Positions 1 to 8,464 of a DNA stretch of 64,000 nucleotides are shown one piece after another (the first letter of the stretch is position 1; the number at the start of each line of letters is the position of its first letter). This DNA is from Paenibacillus sp. LHD-117 (GTDB taxonomy: Bacteria; Bacillota; Bacilli; Paenibacillales; Paenibacillaceae): contig NZ_JAVFVT010000031.1 of NCBI RefSeq assembly GCF_030929555.1, forward strand, positions 24,443 to 88,442, in the 5' to 3' direction. The position numbers and the translations under genes were made by a program. The notes under the pieces were generated by a model. The model made no database searches. It saw nothing but the letters and a program-made list of their open reading frames with translations, and was not told the origin of the DNA.

Positions 1-2043
1 GGGGATATTCCGGATGGAGATACGGCGGGGAGAGGCTTGTATACGAAGGATACCCGTTTCTTAAGCCGAATGGAAGCACGGATCAATGGAAAGAAGCCGG
101 TGCTGCTGTCTTCTTCGGCAGATGAAAATTACATTTCGACGATTCGGATGACCAATCCTCATATGGAGGAAAACGGCGAGTTGATTCTGTGGAGGGAATC
201 GGTAGAAATCGAACGGACGCGTTTTATTTATGACGGCGCTTTGTATGAAAGCTTCAAGCTGACCAGCTATTACCCGAAAACGATCCGTTTCGACTTTTCG
301 CTTTTGCTGGACGCGGACTTTGCCGATATGTTCGTCGTCAGAGGCTTCCAGCATGGAGAGCTCGGAGCCAAGACGGGAGTACGAAGCTACCCTCAAAAAA
401 GGATCATAGGCTATATTGGAGCGGACAATGTGCGACGGGAAACGATGATCCAGTGGGATTGTCCCGAGAGCAGGGTGGACGAAAGCGGCGAGCTTCATTT
501 TGACCTGGAGCTCAGACATCGGGAGGAAGCGATTATCCGATTTTTCATCGCCCCGTGCATTGACGGGAACGAGCCGGTTAAGCACGAGACGGACTATGCC
601 ATGGGGAAACTGCGGGCATCCTATGAGGAATGGAACCAAGCATCGACGGCGGTTCGCAGCGACAATGAGCTGTTCAACCGGCTGTATCATCGCAGTGTGC
701 AGGATCTGAGGGTACTGCTGACCGACCTTGGTTATGGGAGCTTCCCTGTAGCCGGTCTTCCCTGGTTCTCGGTGCCGTTCGGCCGAGACAGCCTGATCGC
801 CGCATTGCAAATGCTATCTCTTAATCCCGGTATCGCGAAGGGTACGCTGTTGACGATGGCCGCCTATCAGGGTAAGCGTGTGGATGAATGGCGCGATGAG
901 CAGCCTGGCAAAGTGATGCATGAAATCCGGTACGGCGAGCTTGCGGGCACGAATCAGGTGCCATTCACCCCCTATTACGGCACGATTGATGCTACGCCTC
1001 TGTTCCTGCTTCTGGCTGTGGAATATTATGCCTGGACAGGGGACGGCGATTTGATCGTCAGCCTAATGCCTCGTTTGGACGCGGCTCTGAATTGGGTGCG
1101 GGAGTATGGCGATCTGGACGGCGACTTCTTTGTGGAATATTATCAGCAATCTTCCAAAGGCATCGCCAATCAAGGCTGGAAGGATTCGGCCGATTCTATC
1201 GTTCATCGGGGAGGCGACTATGCCGAGGCGCCAATCGCCTTGGTTGAGGTGCAAGGATATGTGTATCAGGCGTTGACGAAGCTTGCGCCAATCTACAACA
1301 GGCTGGGGCGCGCGTCGGAGGCGCTTCAGATGGAGCAATATGCCGAAATACTGCGAGACCGGTTTGAAGACAGCTTCTGGATGGAGGATGAACAGTATTA
1401 TGCCATCGCGCTCGACAAGGACAAGAAGATGGTACAATCGGTCACATCGAACGCGGGTCATATTCTGATGTCCGGAATCGCGTCGCCCGAGCGCGCCGCG
1501 GCTGTCGCAAGACGTCTCGTTGCGCCGGATATGTTCAGCGGATACGGCATTCGCACGATGAGCGCAAACGCTTCCGGTTATAACCCGATGAGCTACCATG
1601 ACGGCAGCATCTGGCCGCATGACAATTCCTTGTCTCTGCTTGGATTAAGCCAATCCGGATTTATTGAGGAAGCGCTTTCGGTTATACAAGGGCTGTTGGC
1701 CGCCGCGGAGAAGTTCGAATATTACAGACTGCCGGAACTGTTCTGTGGTTATGACAGCGCGTTGCGTTCTCCTGTGCCTTATCCCGTCGCGTGCTCGCCG
1801 CAGGCATGGGCTGCGGGTACTCCGCTTGTATTCATACAGACACTTCTGGGCCTTCGACCGGATGCACTGTCCGGGAGCATTGCGCTTAGACCGTCGCTGC
1901 CGGACGGAATGAACCTTCTTGAAGTAACAGGACTTCAAATTGGAGGCGGAAGATTAAGCGTCCGCATAACAAGAAACGATGCATCTGATTTGAAGCTTGA
2001 GATCTTGTCCAACACAACGGGCTTTAAGTTGATTGTACCCTAG
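1..2043 (+). CDS. Amylo-alpha-1,6-glucosidase (glycogen-debranching-like), 5' truncated by the window edge
   Basis: The reading frame is open from base 1, so the gene starts outside the window. A TTG at 37 is not a credible start because the residues before it (GDIPDGDTAGRG) fit the usual approach to the conserved YTKDTRFLSR segment. The N-terminal part resembles the GDE_N_bis beta domain. From about residue 215 comes an (alpha/alpha)6 glucosidase region with the motifs PWFSVPFGRDSL, YYGTIDATPLFL, GWKDSADS, YHDGSIWPHDNS and LPELFCGYD, typical of the amylo-1,6-glucosidase C-terminal family. It probably removes alpha-1,6 branches or trims imported oligoglucosides in the cytoplasm. It lies 57 bp upstream of a sugar-type ABC transporter and is probably cotranscribed with it. 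Family assignment is firm; the exact substrate is not known. Confidence 0.85.
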   Translation, partial: GDIPDGDTAGRGLYTKDTRFLSRMEARINGKKPVLLSSSADENYISTIRMTNPHMEENGELILWRESVEIERTRFIYDGALYESFKLTSYYPKTIRFDFSLLLDADFADMFVVRGFQHGELGAKTGVRSYPQKRIIGYIGADNVRRETMIQWDCPESRVDESGELHFDLELRHREEAIIRFFIAPCIDGNEPVKHETDYAMGKLRASYEEWNQASTAVRSDNELFNRLYHRSVQDLRVLLTDLGYGSFPVAGLPWFSVPFGRDSLIAALQMLSLNPGIAKGTLLTMAAYQGKRVDEWRDEQPGKVMHEIRYGELAGTNQVPFTPYYGTIDATPLFLLLAVEYYAWTGDGDLIVSLMPRLDAALNWVREYGDLDGDFFVEYYQQSSKGIANQGWKDSADSIVHRGGDYAEAPIALVEVQGYVYQALTKLAPIYNRLGRASEALQMEQYAEILRDRFEDSFWMEDEQYYAIALDKDKKMVQSVTSNAGHILMSGIASPERAAAVARRLVAPDMFSGYGIRTMSANASGYNPMSYHDGSIWPHDNSLSLLGLSQSGFIEEALSVIQGLLAAAEKFEYYRLPELFCGYDSALRSPVPYPVACSPQAWAAGTPLVFIQTLLGLRPDALSGSIALRPSLPDGMNLLEVTGLQIGGGRLSVRITRNDASDLKLEILSNTTGFKLIVP

Positions 2044-2100
2044 GCTTCACATTTTCTTTATCCATAGAGCAAAGAAAAATTTAGGGAGGTTGAATGAAAG

Positions 2101-3432
2101 ATGCGACAAAAAAGCACGATGATTTTGGTTTTGTTAATGGCGATTGTATTGGTGCTGTCTGCTTGCAGCGGAGGTCAGAAAGGCAACTCGGGCGGTGACT
2201 CTGGAAATGCGAATGAAGGAACGGCCAATACGGGCAACGCGAATTCGGGGGAAGGAAAAAGCGGCGAGCAGGTAACCGTTACATTGGCAGGTTGGGGCGC
2301 GAGTCCCGAGGAGCAGGAGCTTCTAAGCCAAACGCTGCGTGAATTCGAAGAAAAATATCCAAATATTAAAGTCAAACATGAAGTAATAGCCGACCAGTAC
2401 ATGGACGTAATCAAGACGCGCCTGATCGGCGGAGAAGGTCCCGACGTTTTTTACCTTGACGCTTTTGAAGCTCCCGCGCTGATGGAGCTTAACGTGCTGG
2501 AGCCGCTTGACGGTTATGTAACGGCCGATTTCGACGTTGCGGATTTTGAGCAGCCTATGGTGGATGCGTTTAAGCTTAACGGCGCAACCTACGGATTTCC
2601 GAAAGATTTTTCGACGCTGGCTATGTTTTACAATAAAAAAGACTTTGCCGAGGCGGGCATTGCGTCGCCGCCGACGACTTGGGAAGAGCTGGAGGCAGCG
2701 GCGGCTAAGCTTACGAAAAAAGAAGGCGACAAAGTGGTTCGTTACGGCTTCGGCGTTGCGCCTGAGCTTGCCCGCCAAATGTTCATCGTTCAAGCTTACG
2801 GCGGTCAGGTGTCGGACGGCGAAGGAAAAGCGGCGTTTGCGTCGCCGGAAGCGCTGCAAGGCTTGCAACGCGTCGTAGATATGCATTTAAAAGCACAAAC
2901 CTCCGGAGAGCCTAAAGATGTGGGAGCCGGCTGGGGCGGCGAGATGTTCGGCCAAGGCAAGGCGTCGATCGTTTTTGAAGGCAACTGGGCGATACCGTTC
3001 ATCGACGGCACTTATCCAGATTTGGATTACGGCACGGCCGAGATTCCGACGATGAACGGCAAAAAAGGCACGATGGCGTTTACGGTTGCTTACGTCATGA
3101 ATAAACAAGCCAAAAATAAAGAAGCCGCATGGCAATTGATCTCTTATTTGACAGGCAAGGAAGGGATGAAAACCTGGACGAGCAAAGGCTTTGCGCTTCC
3201 AACACGCAAATCGGTGGCGGCGGAGCTGGGCTTTGACAAGGATGAATTCCGCGGTGCTTTAGTAGCGGGCGCTTCGTATGCGACGCCTTGGCAGGCGGGA
3301 GCCACTTTGCCTACGATTATGAACAACTTCAACAATCAGTTTATCGATGCTTATATGGGCAATTCCTCGCTGGAAGACGCGATGCGAAAAGCGCAGGACA
3401 CCGCGAATAAAGAAATTGAAGCGGCGAAGTAA
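2101..3432 (+). CDS. Sugar ABC transporter substrate-binding lipoprotein
   Basis: A 443-residue family-1 extracellular solute-binding protein. It has a lipoprotein signal peptide with lipobox LSAC (Cys22), then a Gly/Asn/Ser-rich linker to about residue 60 that spaces the domain off the membrane. The mature part shows the usual features of maltose/oligosaccharide binders (LAGWGASPEEQELL; YGFPKDFSTLAMFYNKK; GEMFGQGKASIVFEGNWA). The start ATG follows GGGAGG with normal spacing. It captures a carbohydrate and delivers it to the two permeases encoded next. No ATPase gene accompanies the operon, so a shared MsmX/MsmK-type ATPase encoded elsewhere is inferred. The ligand cannot be read from sequence; the glucosidase neighbour suggests an alpha-glucan oligosaccharide. 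Confidence 0.9.
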   Translation: MRQKSTMILVLLMAIVLVLSACSGGQKGNSGGDSGNANEGTANTGNANSGEGKSGEQVTVTLAGWGASPEEQELLSQTLREFEEKYPNIKVKHEVIADQYMDVIKTRLIGGEGPDVFYLDAFEAPALMELNVLEPLDGYVTADFDVADFEQPMVDAFKLNGATYGFPKDFSTLAMFYNKKDFAEAGIASPPTTWEELEAAAAKLTKKEGDKVVRYGFGVAPELARQMFIVQAYGGQVSDGEGKAAFASPEALQGLQRVVDMHLKAQTSGEPKDVGAGWGGEMFGQGKASIVFEGNWAIPFIDGTYPDLDYGTAEIPTMNGKKGTMAFTVAYVMNKQAKNKEAAWQLISYLTGKEGMKTWTSKGFALPTRKSVAAELGFDKDEFRGALVAGASYATPWQAGATLPTIMNNFNNQFIDAYMGNSSLEDAMRKAQDTANKEIEAAK

Positions 3433-3437
3433 GAGAC

Positions 3438-3478
3438 GAAGAGGGAGGGGAGAGAGCTCTCCCCCCTCTTCCTTTTCT
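3438..3478 (+). terminator. Intercistronic hairpin between binding protein and permease
   Basis: GAAGAGG plus GGGGAGAG (3438-3454) pairs with CTCTCCCC plus CCTCTTC (3457-3471), with a small bulge and a tight loop, followed by CTTTTCTCT. This is a strong stem with a modest U tract. It probably acts as a partial terminator or 3' stabiliser that makes the binding-protein mRNA more abundant than the permease mRNA. Confidence 0.6.
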
Positions 3479-3502
3479 CTGTCGGGAAAGGAGAGGTGAA
3501 GC

Positions 3503-4402
3503 ATGAATCGGGTTTCGCCGTGGAAGAGGAAGCTGAGAAACAATGTGACGGGCTACTTGTTTTTGCTTCCTACTATTTTGGTGCTGGGCACTTTTTTGTT
3601 TTTGCCGGTATTTTATTCGCTTTATTTATCCGGCCATCGAGTAAGCCTGCTTGGCGAGGTCAGCTACAATTGGGTCGGTATAAAAAATTTCGTTCGTCTT
3701 ACGGGCGACGAACGCGCTTGGATCGCAGTCAAGAACACAGCGGAGTTCGCGCTGTTCGTCGTGCCGTTGCAGACGGCGTTCGCCATTCTGCTGGCTGTTA
3801 TTTTGAACGCCAAGCTTCGATTCAAAAACTTTTTCCGGGTCGTATTTTTTATGCCCACCGTAACTTCTTCTGCGGTTTTATCGCTTATATTCATGTGGAT
3901 TTACAATTCAAACGGGCTGTTGAACCGGATGCTGGAGCTGCTTGGCCTTCAGGGCTATAACTGGCTTGGCGATCCCGCGGTTGCCATGAAAGCGATCATG
4001 ATCATGAATATCTGGTCGACGGCTCCGTTTTTTATGGTCGTATTTCTGGCGGCGCTTCAGGACATACCGGACTCCCTGTACGAATCGGCGATGCTGGACG
4101 GTGCGGGGGCGTGGCGGAGGTTCTTCTCGATTACTTTGCCGCTGATTAAGCCATCCATATTTTTTGCGGTGGTAATGGGCATTATCGGGACATTCCAGCT
4201 ATTTGACCAATCCTATATATTCTCGGCCGGTTCAGGCGGACCGAACAATTCCACCTTGACCGTAGCGCTGCTGATTTATCAGTATGCATTTAAAAATCTG
4301 GATTTCGGATACGCTTCGGCTCTTGCGGTTATGCTGGCGGCGATCATTCTGATTGCTACGCTGATTCAAAGGAAGCTGTTTAAAGAAGAGAAGCTGAATT
4401 AG
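3503..4402 (+). CDS. Sugar ABC transporter permease, MalF/LacF type
   Basis: A 299-residue inner-membrane permease of the CUT1 carbohydrate family with six predicted helices, the first at about residues 15-40. The cytoplasmic EAA loop that docks the ATPase is clear at about residues 193-217 (ESAMLDGAGAWRRFFSITLP). The ATG at 3503 follows AAAGGAGAGG with good spacing. The gene is 13 bp from the next permease, with which it should form the heterodimeric channel. Family assignment is certain; sugar specificity is unknown. Confidence 0.92.
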   Translation: MNRVSPWKRKLRNNVTGYLFLLPTILVLGTFLFLPVFYSLYLSGHRVSLLGEVSYNWVGIKNFVRLTGDERAWIAVKNTAEFALFVVPLQTAFAILLAVILNAKLRFKNFFRVVFFMPTVTSSAVLSLIFMWIYNSNGLLNRMLELLGLQGYNWLGDPAVAMKAIMIMNIWSTAPFFMVVFLAALQDIPDSLYESAMLDGAGAWRRFFSITLPLIKPSIFFAVVMGIIGTFQLFDQSYIFSAGSGGPNNSTLTVALLIYQYAFKNLDFGYASALAVMLAAIILIATLIQRKLFKEEKLN

Positions 4403-4415
4403 GGAGGGATAAGAG

Positions 4416-5246
4416 ATGGTCATCAAACAAATCGGATGGGGCAGAGCTTTGCTTTATATTTTGCTATTCTCCTACGGCATTGTAACGCTAACTCCCTTCT
4501 TATGGGCGCTGTCGTCTTCATTTAAACCGTTAAGCGAAATTGTATCAGGGAGCATTAACTTCATTCCGCGGAGCTTTACGCTGCAGAACTATTACGACAT
4601 CTTTGTCAGAGAGCCGTTATTCTTGAGATGGATGTTTAACAGCGTATTTATTGCGATCGTCTCGACAATATGCAACGTTCTGTTCAATTCGATGGCGGGA
4701 TACGCTCTGGCGCGAATCGACTTTGCCGGCAGCAAATTTATGTTTATTCTCATTCTAGCGGTGCAGATGATACCAGGCCAATTGACGATTGTTCCCACCT
4801 ATTTGATTATGCAGCATTTGGGACTGTTGAACAGTTATGCCGCATTGACTTTGCCGATGATGGCTAACGCAACGTTTATATTTATGATGCGCCAGTTTTT
4901 TCTGAGCTTCCCCAAAGAATTGGAAGAGGCGGCTTCAATGGACGGATTGACGAGATTCGGCACCTTTTTCAAAATAGCCCTGCCGCTAGCCGTTCCCGCG
5001 ATGGCCGCGCAAACGATCTTTGTTTTCATGGGCGCATGGAACGAGTTTTTGAAGCCGCTTATGTTCATTTCCGATAAGTCGATGTTTACGTTAACGCTTG
5101 GCTTGAATACGTTTAAGGGACAATATATCAGCTACTGGAATTACATTATGGCGGCATCTATGGTGTTTACTTTGCCGGCGCTTATGATTTACGCGTTCTT
5201 TAATCGTTTTTTTATTAAAGGCATTACATTTACAGGGAGTAAATAA
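4416..5246 (+). CDS. Sugar ABC transporter permease, MalG type
   Basis: A 276-residue partner permease of the CUT1 family with six membrane helices and the EAA loop EEAASMDGLTRFGTFFKIAL at about residues 170-190. The start ATG is preceded by AGGGAGGG. It completes a binding protein/permease/permease operon that ends at the terminator at 5303-5340. No ATP-binding subunit follows, which is common for CUT1 operons in Bacillales that share one ATPase among several transporters. Confidence 0.92.
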   Translation: MVIKQIGWGRALLYILLFSYGIVTLTPFLWALSSSFKPLSEIVSGSINFIPRSFTLQNYYDIFVREPLFLRWMFNSVFIAIVSTICNVLFNSMAGYALARIDFAGSKFMFILILAVQMIPGQLTIVPTYLIMQHLGLLNSYAALTLPMMANATFIFMMRQFFLSFPKELEEAASMDGLTRFGTFFKIALPLAVPAMAAQTIFVFMGAWNEFLKPLMFISDKSMFTLTLGLNTFKGQYISYWNYIMAASMVFTLPALMIYAFFNRFFIKGITFTGSK

Positions 5247-5302
5247 TAGATGCCGCTTCGAGCGGTCGGGTCGCCGTAACGGGCAATCGAGAGCTGCAAA
5301 CC

Positions 5303-5340
5303 AAAAAAGGGTTGAGGACATAGGTCCTCAACTCTTTTTG
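5303..5340. terminator. Bidirectional rho-independent terminator
   Basis: GTTGAGGAC (5311-5319) pairs perfectly with GTCCTCAAC (5324-5332) around a four-base loop. It is flanked by AAAAAA on the left and TCTTTTTG on the right, so it can end both the sugar transporter operon (+) and the convergent small gene (-). Confidence 0.9.
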
Positions 5341-5371
5341 TTGTGTATGGCAACGGTCTCTCTTGGTGAGT

Positions 5372-5767
5372 TTAAGTCAGGTTGAATAGGCCAAGCGTCG
5401 AGCACTTGTCATATTCGTCGGCGACTACTTGATCAAGCTGGATTTGAAGCAGATTGCATAATGCGGTCATGTAAAACAAATTGCGTCCAAGCTCGCTCTT
5501 CAGCACTTCATTGCAATGCTCGCATAATGCGCCTGACAGATGGCTTTGCAACGTTTCTTTGGCATTCTCGAGACCGAGTTCGTCCGAATATTGCTGCTTC
5601 CTCGCGTTCAGTTCGATGCAGCCGCAATCCGTTACCGCCTTCGTGACGGCACGGTTCACCGATGCGCCGGATTGGCCGAGCTTGGACATGACGTCGAGCA
5701 AGCTGCGATGCCGGAGCAGAAGCTCCGATACCTGCTGCTGGAATTGATCCAATGTTGGAGCGTTCAT
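5372..5767 (-). CDS. Conserved small cysteine-containing protein of unknown function (MazG-like C-terminus)
   Basis: A 131-residue soluble protein starting at the ATG at 5767, chosen because AGGTGG sits 5 bases upstream; a GTG 9 bases further upstream (5776) has no ribosome-binding site. It is mostly helical, with an N-terminal helix (LDQFQQQVSELLLRHRSLLDV) and two cysteine motifs, CGC (about residue 49) and CEHC (about residue 83), that could bind metal. The end (LGRNLFYMTALCNLLQIQLD) resembles the MazG helix pattern, but I do not see the catalytic EExxE set. I recognise it as a conserved Paenibacillaceae protein usually next to yacL, sometimes labelled DUF1573; that label is from memory. 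It is convergent with the sugar operon and divergent from yacL. Confidence 0.7.
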   Translation of the reverse strand: MNAPTLDQFQQQVSELLLRHRSLLDVMSKLGQSGASVNRAVTKAVTDCGCIELNARKQQYSDELGLENAKETLQSHLSGALCEHCNEVLKSELGRNLFYMTALCNLLQIQLDQVVADEYDKCSTLGLFNLT

Positions 5768-5976
5768 GGATTCCACCTCAAATCACCCGCCTTAGTAGTA
5801 GTCATCACTGACTCCATTATAATCCTCCGAAGCAGCGTTTTCCACATGCCGGAAGATGCAGTATGCAAAAACGTAGGAGAGGCGAACCGGCGTTTCGGGA
5901 ATCTTTTGCAAAAAAGGAAGGAGCCACGATTAGAGGACGAAAGATTGGAACATAATTGTAATGGAGGTGAACCATT

Positions 5977-7077
5977 ATGGTTATTAGACGAATGATACAA
6001 CTTATCGGATTATTGTTCGGGGCAATGGCCGGCGGCGAGGTATACGGATGGGCGAACGGTGCGGCTGTATGGTCCAGCCCGTCCTTCGGCATGCTGCAGC
6101 AATCCGGCACTTATTACATGAATGTGGCGCTAGGGGCTGTATTTGGCGTTATTGCGGCATCCGTGCTTGCGGGACCGATCGTACGCGCTTTGCAAAAAGG
6201 CGTGGATACGATGGCGGATATGCCGCTCAGACAGTTGATGATCGGAACCGGAGGCATGCTCGCAGGGCTGCTGCTGGCGGTGATGCTGTATCCGGTCGTA
6301 GCGGATTTGGACGGGCTCGGCAGCTTGCTGCCGGCGGTCATGGCGCTCGCGCTCGGTTTCGTCGGACTGCGGATCGGCGTATTGAAGCAGGAAGAGATCG
6401 CGGCGGGTTTTGCGGCGCTGCTGGAGAAGCCGAAAGCGACTCCGGCGGAGGATGAAGCAAGAGGTTTTGAGGAACATAAAATTTTGGATACGAGCGTCAT
6501 TATCGACGGCAGAATCGCGGATATTTGCAAAACGGGCTTTATCGAGGGCACGCTTGTCATTCCTGAGTTCGTGCTGGAGGAGCTCCAACATATCGCGGAT
6601 TCCTCGGATCTTCTGAAGCGAAACCGCGGACGCAGGGGACTCGATATTTTGAACAAAATCCAGAAGGAGCTCGACGTCAAGGTGCTGATCTACGAAGGGG
6701 ACTTCGAGGAAATCGGCGAGGTGGATAGCAAGCTGGTCAAGCTGGCGAAGGCGCTGCGCGGGAAAGTCGTCACGAACGACTTCAACCTGAACAAGGTATG
6801 CGAGCTTCAAGGCGTATCGGTGCTGAATATTAACGATCTTGCCAATGCTGTCAAGCCGGTCGTACTGCCGGGTGAGGAAATTATCGTTCAAGTGATCAAG
6901 GACGGCAAGGAGCATGGGCAGGGCGTCGCGTATCTTGACGACGGTACCATGATCGTAGTAGAGGGCGGCCGCGACTATATCGGCACGACGATGGAAGTGC
7001 TTGTGACGAGCGTGCTGCAGACGTCTGCGGGAAGAATGATCTTTGCCAAGCCGAAGCTGTTGGAAAAAGCGTTGTAA
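5977..7077 (+). CDS. yacL: PIN/TRAM domain membrane protein, YacL family
   Basis: A 366-residue protein. The first 130 residues contain several hydrophobic helices (LFGAMAGGEVYGWANG; ALGAVFGVIAASVLAGP; GGMLAGLLLAVMLYP). A PIN-type nuclease domain follows (ILDTSVIIDGRI at about 168, EFVLEELQHIAD, KVVTNDFNLNKV) with the acidic residues expected for metal binding, and then a C-terminal TRAM domain (GEEIIVQVIKDGKEHGQGVA). It probably acts on RNA at the membrane. The ATG follows GGAGGTG. In other Bacillales it lies after radA-disA and before ispD; here ispD follows at 7207, but radA and disA are not upstream. Confidence 0.9.
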   Translation: MVIRRMIQLIGLLFGAMAGGEVYGWANGAAVWSSPSFGMLQQSGTYYMNVALGAVFGVIAASVLAGPIVRALQKGVDTMADMPLRQLMIGTGGMLAGLLLAVMLYPVVADLDGLGSLLPAVMALALGFVGLRIGVLKQEEIAAGFAALLEKPKATPAEDEARGFEEHKILDTSVIIDGRIADICKTGFIEGTLVIPEFVLEELQHIADSSDLLKRNRGRRGLDILNKIQKELDVKVLIYEGDFEEIGEVDSKLVKLAKALRGKVVTNDFNLNKVCELQGVSVLNINDLANAVKPVVLPGEEIIVQVIKDGKEHGQGVAYLDDGTMIVVEGGRDYIGTTMEVLVTSVLQTSAGRMIFAKPKLLEKAL

Positions 7078-7206
7078 CAAGGTATGATAGTATTCAAGCG
7101 CTTAGAAGGGCCTCCGGATCGTCAGAAACGATGGAGCCGTTGGAGCATTGGGCGCGCTGAATAAGATGAACCTTATTGTACATAACGCTTAAGGCAGGTA
7201 GAAGGC

Positions 7207-7935
7207 ATGGCGGAGAAGTGGGGCGTTGTCATCGTGGCGGCTGGTCGCGGCGCGCGCATGGGAACGAAGGAGAGCAAGCAATACTTGCGGCTTGCGGACA
7301 AGCCGATTCTGGTCCATACGCTGGAGCTGTTCCAGCGGATGGACCTTATTCGCGAGATTGCGCTTGTTGTGGGCAGCGGGGATGTGAATCGTTGCGGCGA
7401 CTGGGTGCGGGAATACGGATTGTCGAAGGTTGCGCATGTCCTGGAAGGCGGCGCCGAGCGACAGCATTCCGTCTTATGCGGGCTGCGCGCTTTGGAGAGC
7501 AGCGAGTGGGTCATGGTGCATGACGGAGTACGCCCGCTCGTAACCGAGGCGTCCGTCCGCGCTTGCTGCGAAGCCGCGCTGGCGAGCGGCGCATCGGTCC
7601 TCGCCGTGCCGGTGAAAGACACGATCAAGCAGGTGGACGATGCCGGCATGATCGTGGCTACGCCCGACAGGCGAAGCTTATGGGCGATCCAAACGCCGCA
7701 AGCGTTCCGAAGGGAGCTGCTGCTGGAAGCGCATGAGCGCGCGCGGGAGGAGAACTTCCTCGGGACGGACGACGCCATGGTCGTCGAGCGGCTGGGCGTG
7801 CCGGTGACGGTAGCCGAAGGAGCATACACGAATATCAAAATAACGACGCCCGAGGACTTGCCGTATGCGGAGTTTCTGCTTGCAAGGCGCGGCGCGGAAA
7901 ACGGACTCGGTACGTCGGATGGGGGAGAACGGTAA
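7207..7935 (+). CDS. ispD: 2-C-methyl-D-erythritol 4-phosphate cytidylyltransferase
   Basis: A 242-residue IspD that transfers CMP to methylerythritol phosphate in the non-mevalonate isoprenoid pathway. It shows the nucleotide-binding start VIVAAGRGARMG with the following KQYL, the HDGVRPLV motif, IQTPQAF and DDAMVVERLG. The start is ATG with a weak AGGTAGAAGG site. It overlaps the ispF ribosome-binding region: the stop codon is one base from the ispF ATG, which implies translational coupling. Both MEP-pathway genes are followed by gltX, the common Bacillales order. Confidence 0.95.
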   Translation: MAEKWGVVIVAAGRGARMGTKESKQYLRLADKPILVHTLELFQRMDLIREIALVVGSGDVNRCGDWVREYGLSKVAHVLEGGAERQHSVLCGLRALESSEWVMVHDGVRPLVTEASVRACCEAALASGASVLAVPVKDTIKQVDDAGMIVATPDRRSLWAIQTPQAFRRELLLEAHERAREENFLGTDDAMVVERLGVPVTVAEGAYTNIKITTPEDLPYAEFLLARRGAENGLGTSDGGER

Positions 7936-7936
7936 C

Positions 7937-8413
7937 ATGATACGGGTAGGTCAAGGGTTCGACGTCCATCAGCTGGTGGAAGGCAGGCCTTGCATTATCG
8001 GAGGCGTCACGATTCCGTACGAGAAAGGGCTGCTCGGCCATTCCGACGCGGATGTGCTGCTCCATGCGATCAGCGACGCGATTCTAGGCGCGCTCGGGCT
8101 TGGCGATATCGGCAAGCACTTCCCGGATACGGACGAAGCTTATAAGGACGCGGACAGTGTAAAGCTGCTGGAGCGGGTATGGGAGCTCGCGAAGGAGCGC
8201 GGCTACCGGCTCGGCAATATCGATTCGACGATCATCGCGCAGCGTCCGAAGATGCTGCCGTACATTCCGCGGATGGCGGAAGTGATCGCGCGGGCGCTTG
8301 AGGCCGATATCTCGCAGGTGAACGTGAAGGCGACGACGACGGAGCAGCTCGGGTTCGCCGGACGAGGCGAGGGGATAGCGGCGCAGTCCGTCGTATGTTT
8401 GGTGGCGGAGTAG
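7937..8413 (+). CDS. ispF: 2-C-methyl-D-erythritol 2,4-cyclodiphosphate synthase
   Basis: A 158-residue IspF. The start at 7937 (MIRVGQGFDVHQL) is chosen because the family begins there; longer upstream readings only add the end of ispD in another frame. The zinc ligands Asp8 and His10 (GFDVH) and the His of LGHSDADVL are present, as is the C-terminal TTTEQLGFAGRGEG loop. The homotrimeric cytoplasmic enzyme cyclises CDP-methylerythritol phosphate, two steps after IspD. GGGGGAG lies inside the end of ispD. Confidence 0.95.
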   Translation: MIRVGQGFDVHQLVEGRPCIIGGVTIPYEKGLLGHSDADVLLHAISDAILGALGLGDIGKHFPDTDEAYKDADSVKLLERVWELAKERGYRLGNIDSTIIAQRPKMLPYIPRMAEVIARALEADISQVNVKATTTEQLGFAGRGEGIAAQSVVCLVAE

Positions 8414-8464
8414 GACAAGTTGACTAATGAATTTTAATAAGATTGTTTGCGAGGAGTGGTCATC

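Noticed and set aside
61..810. 249-codon minus-strand frame opposite the glucosidase
   Set aside because: Shadow frame; the plus-strand enzyme has clear family motifs.
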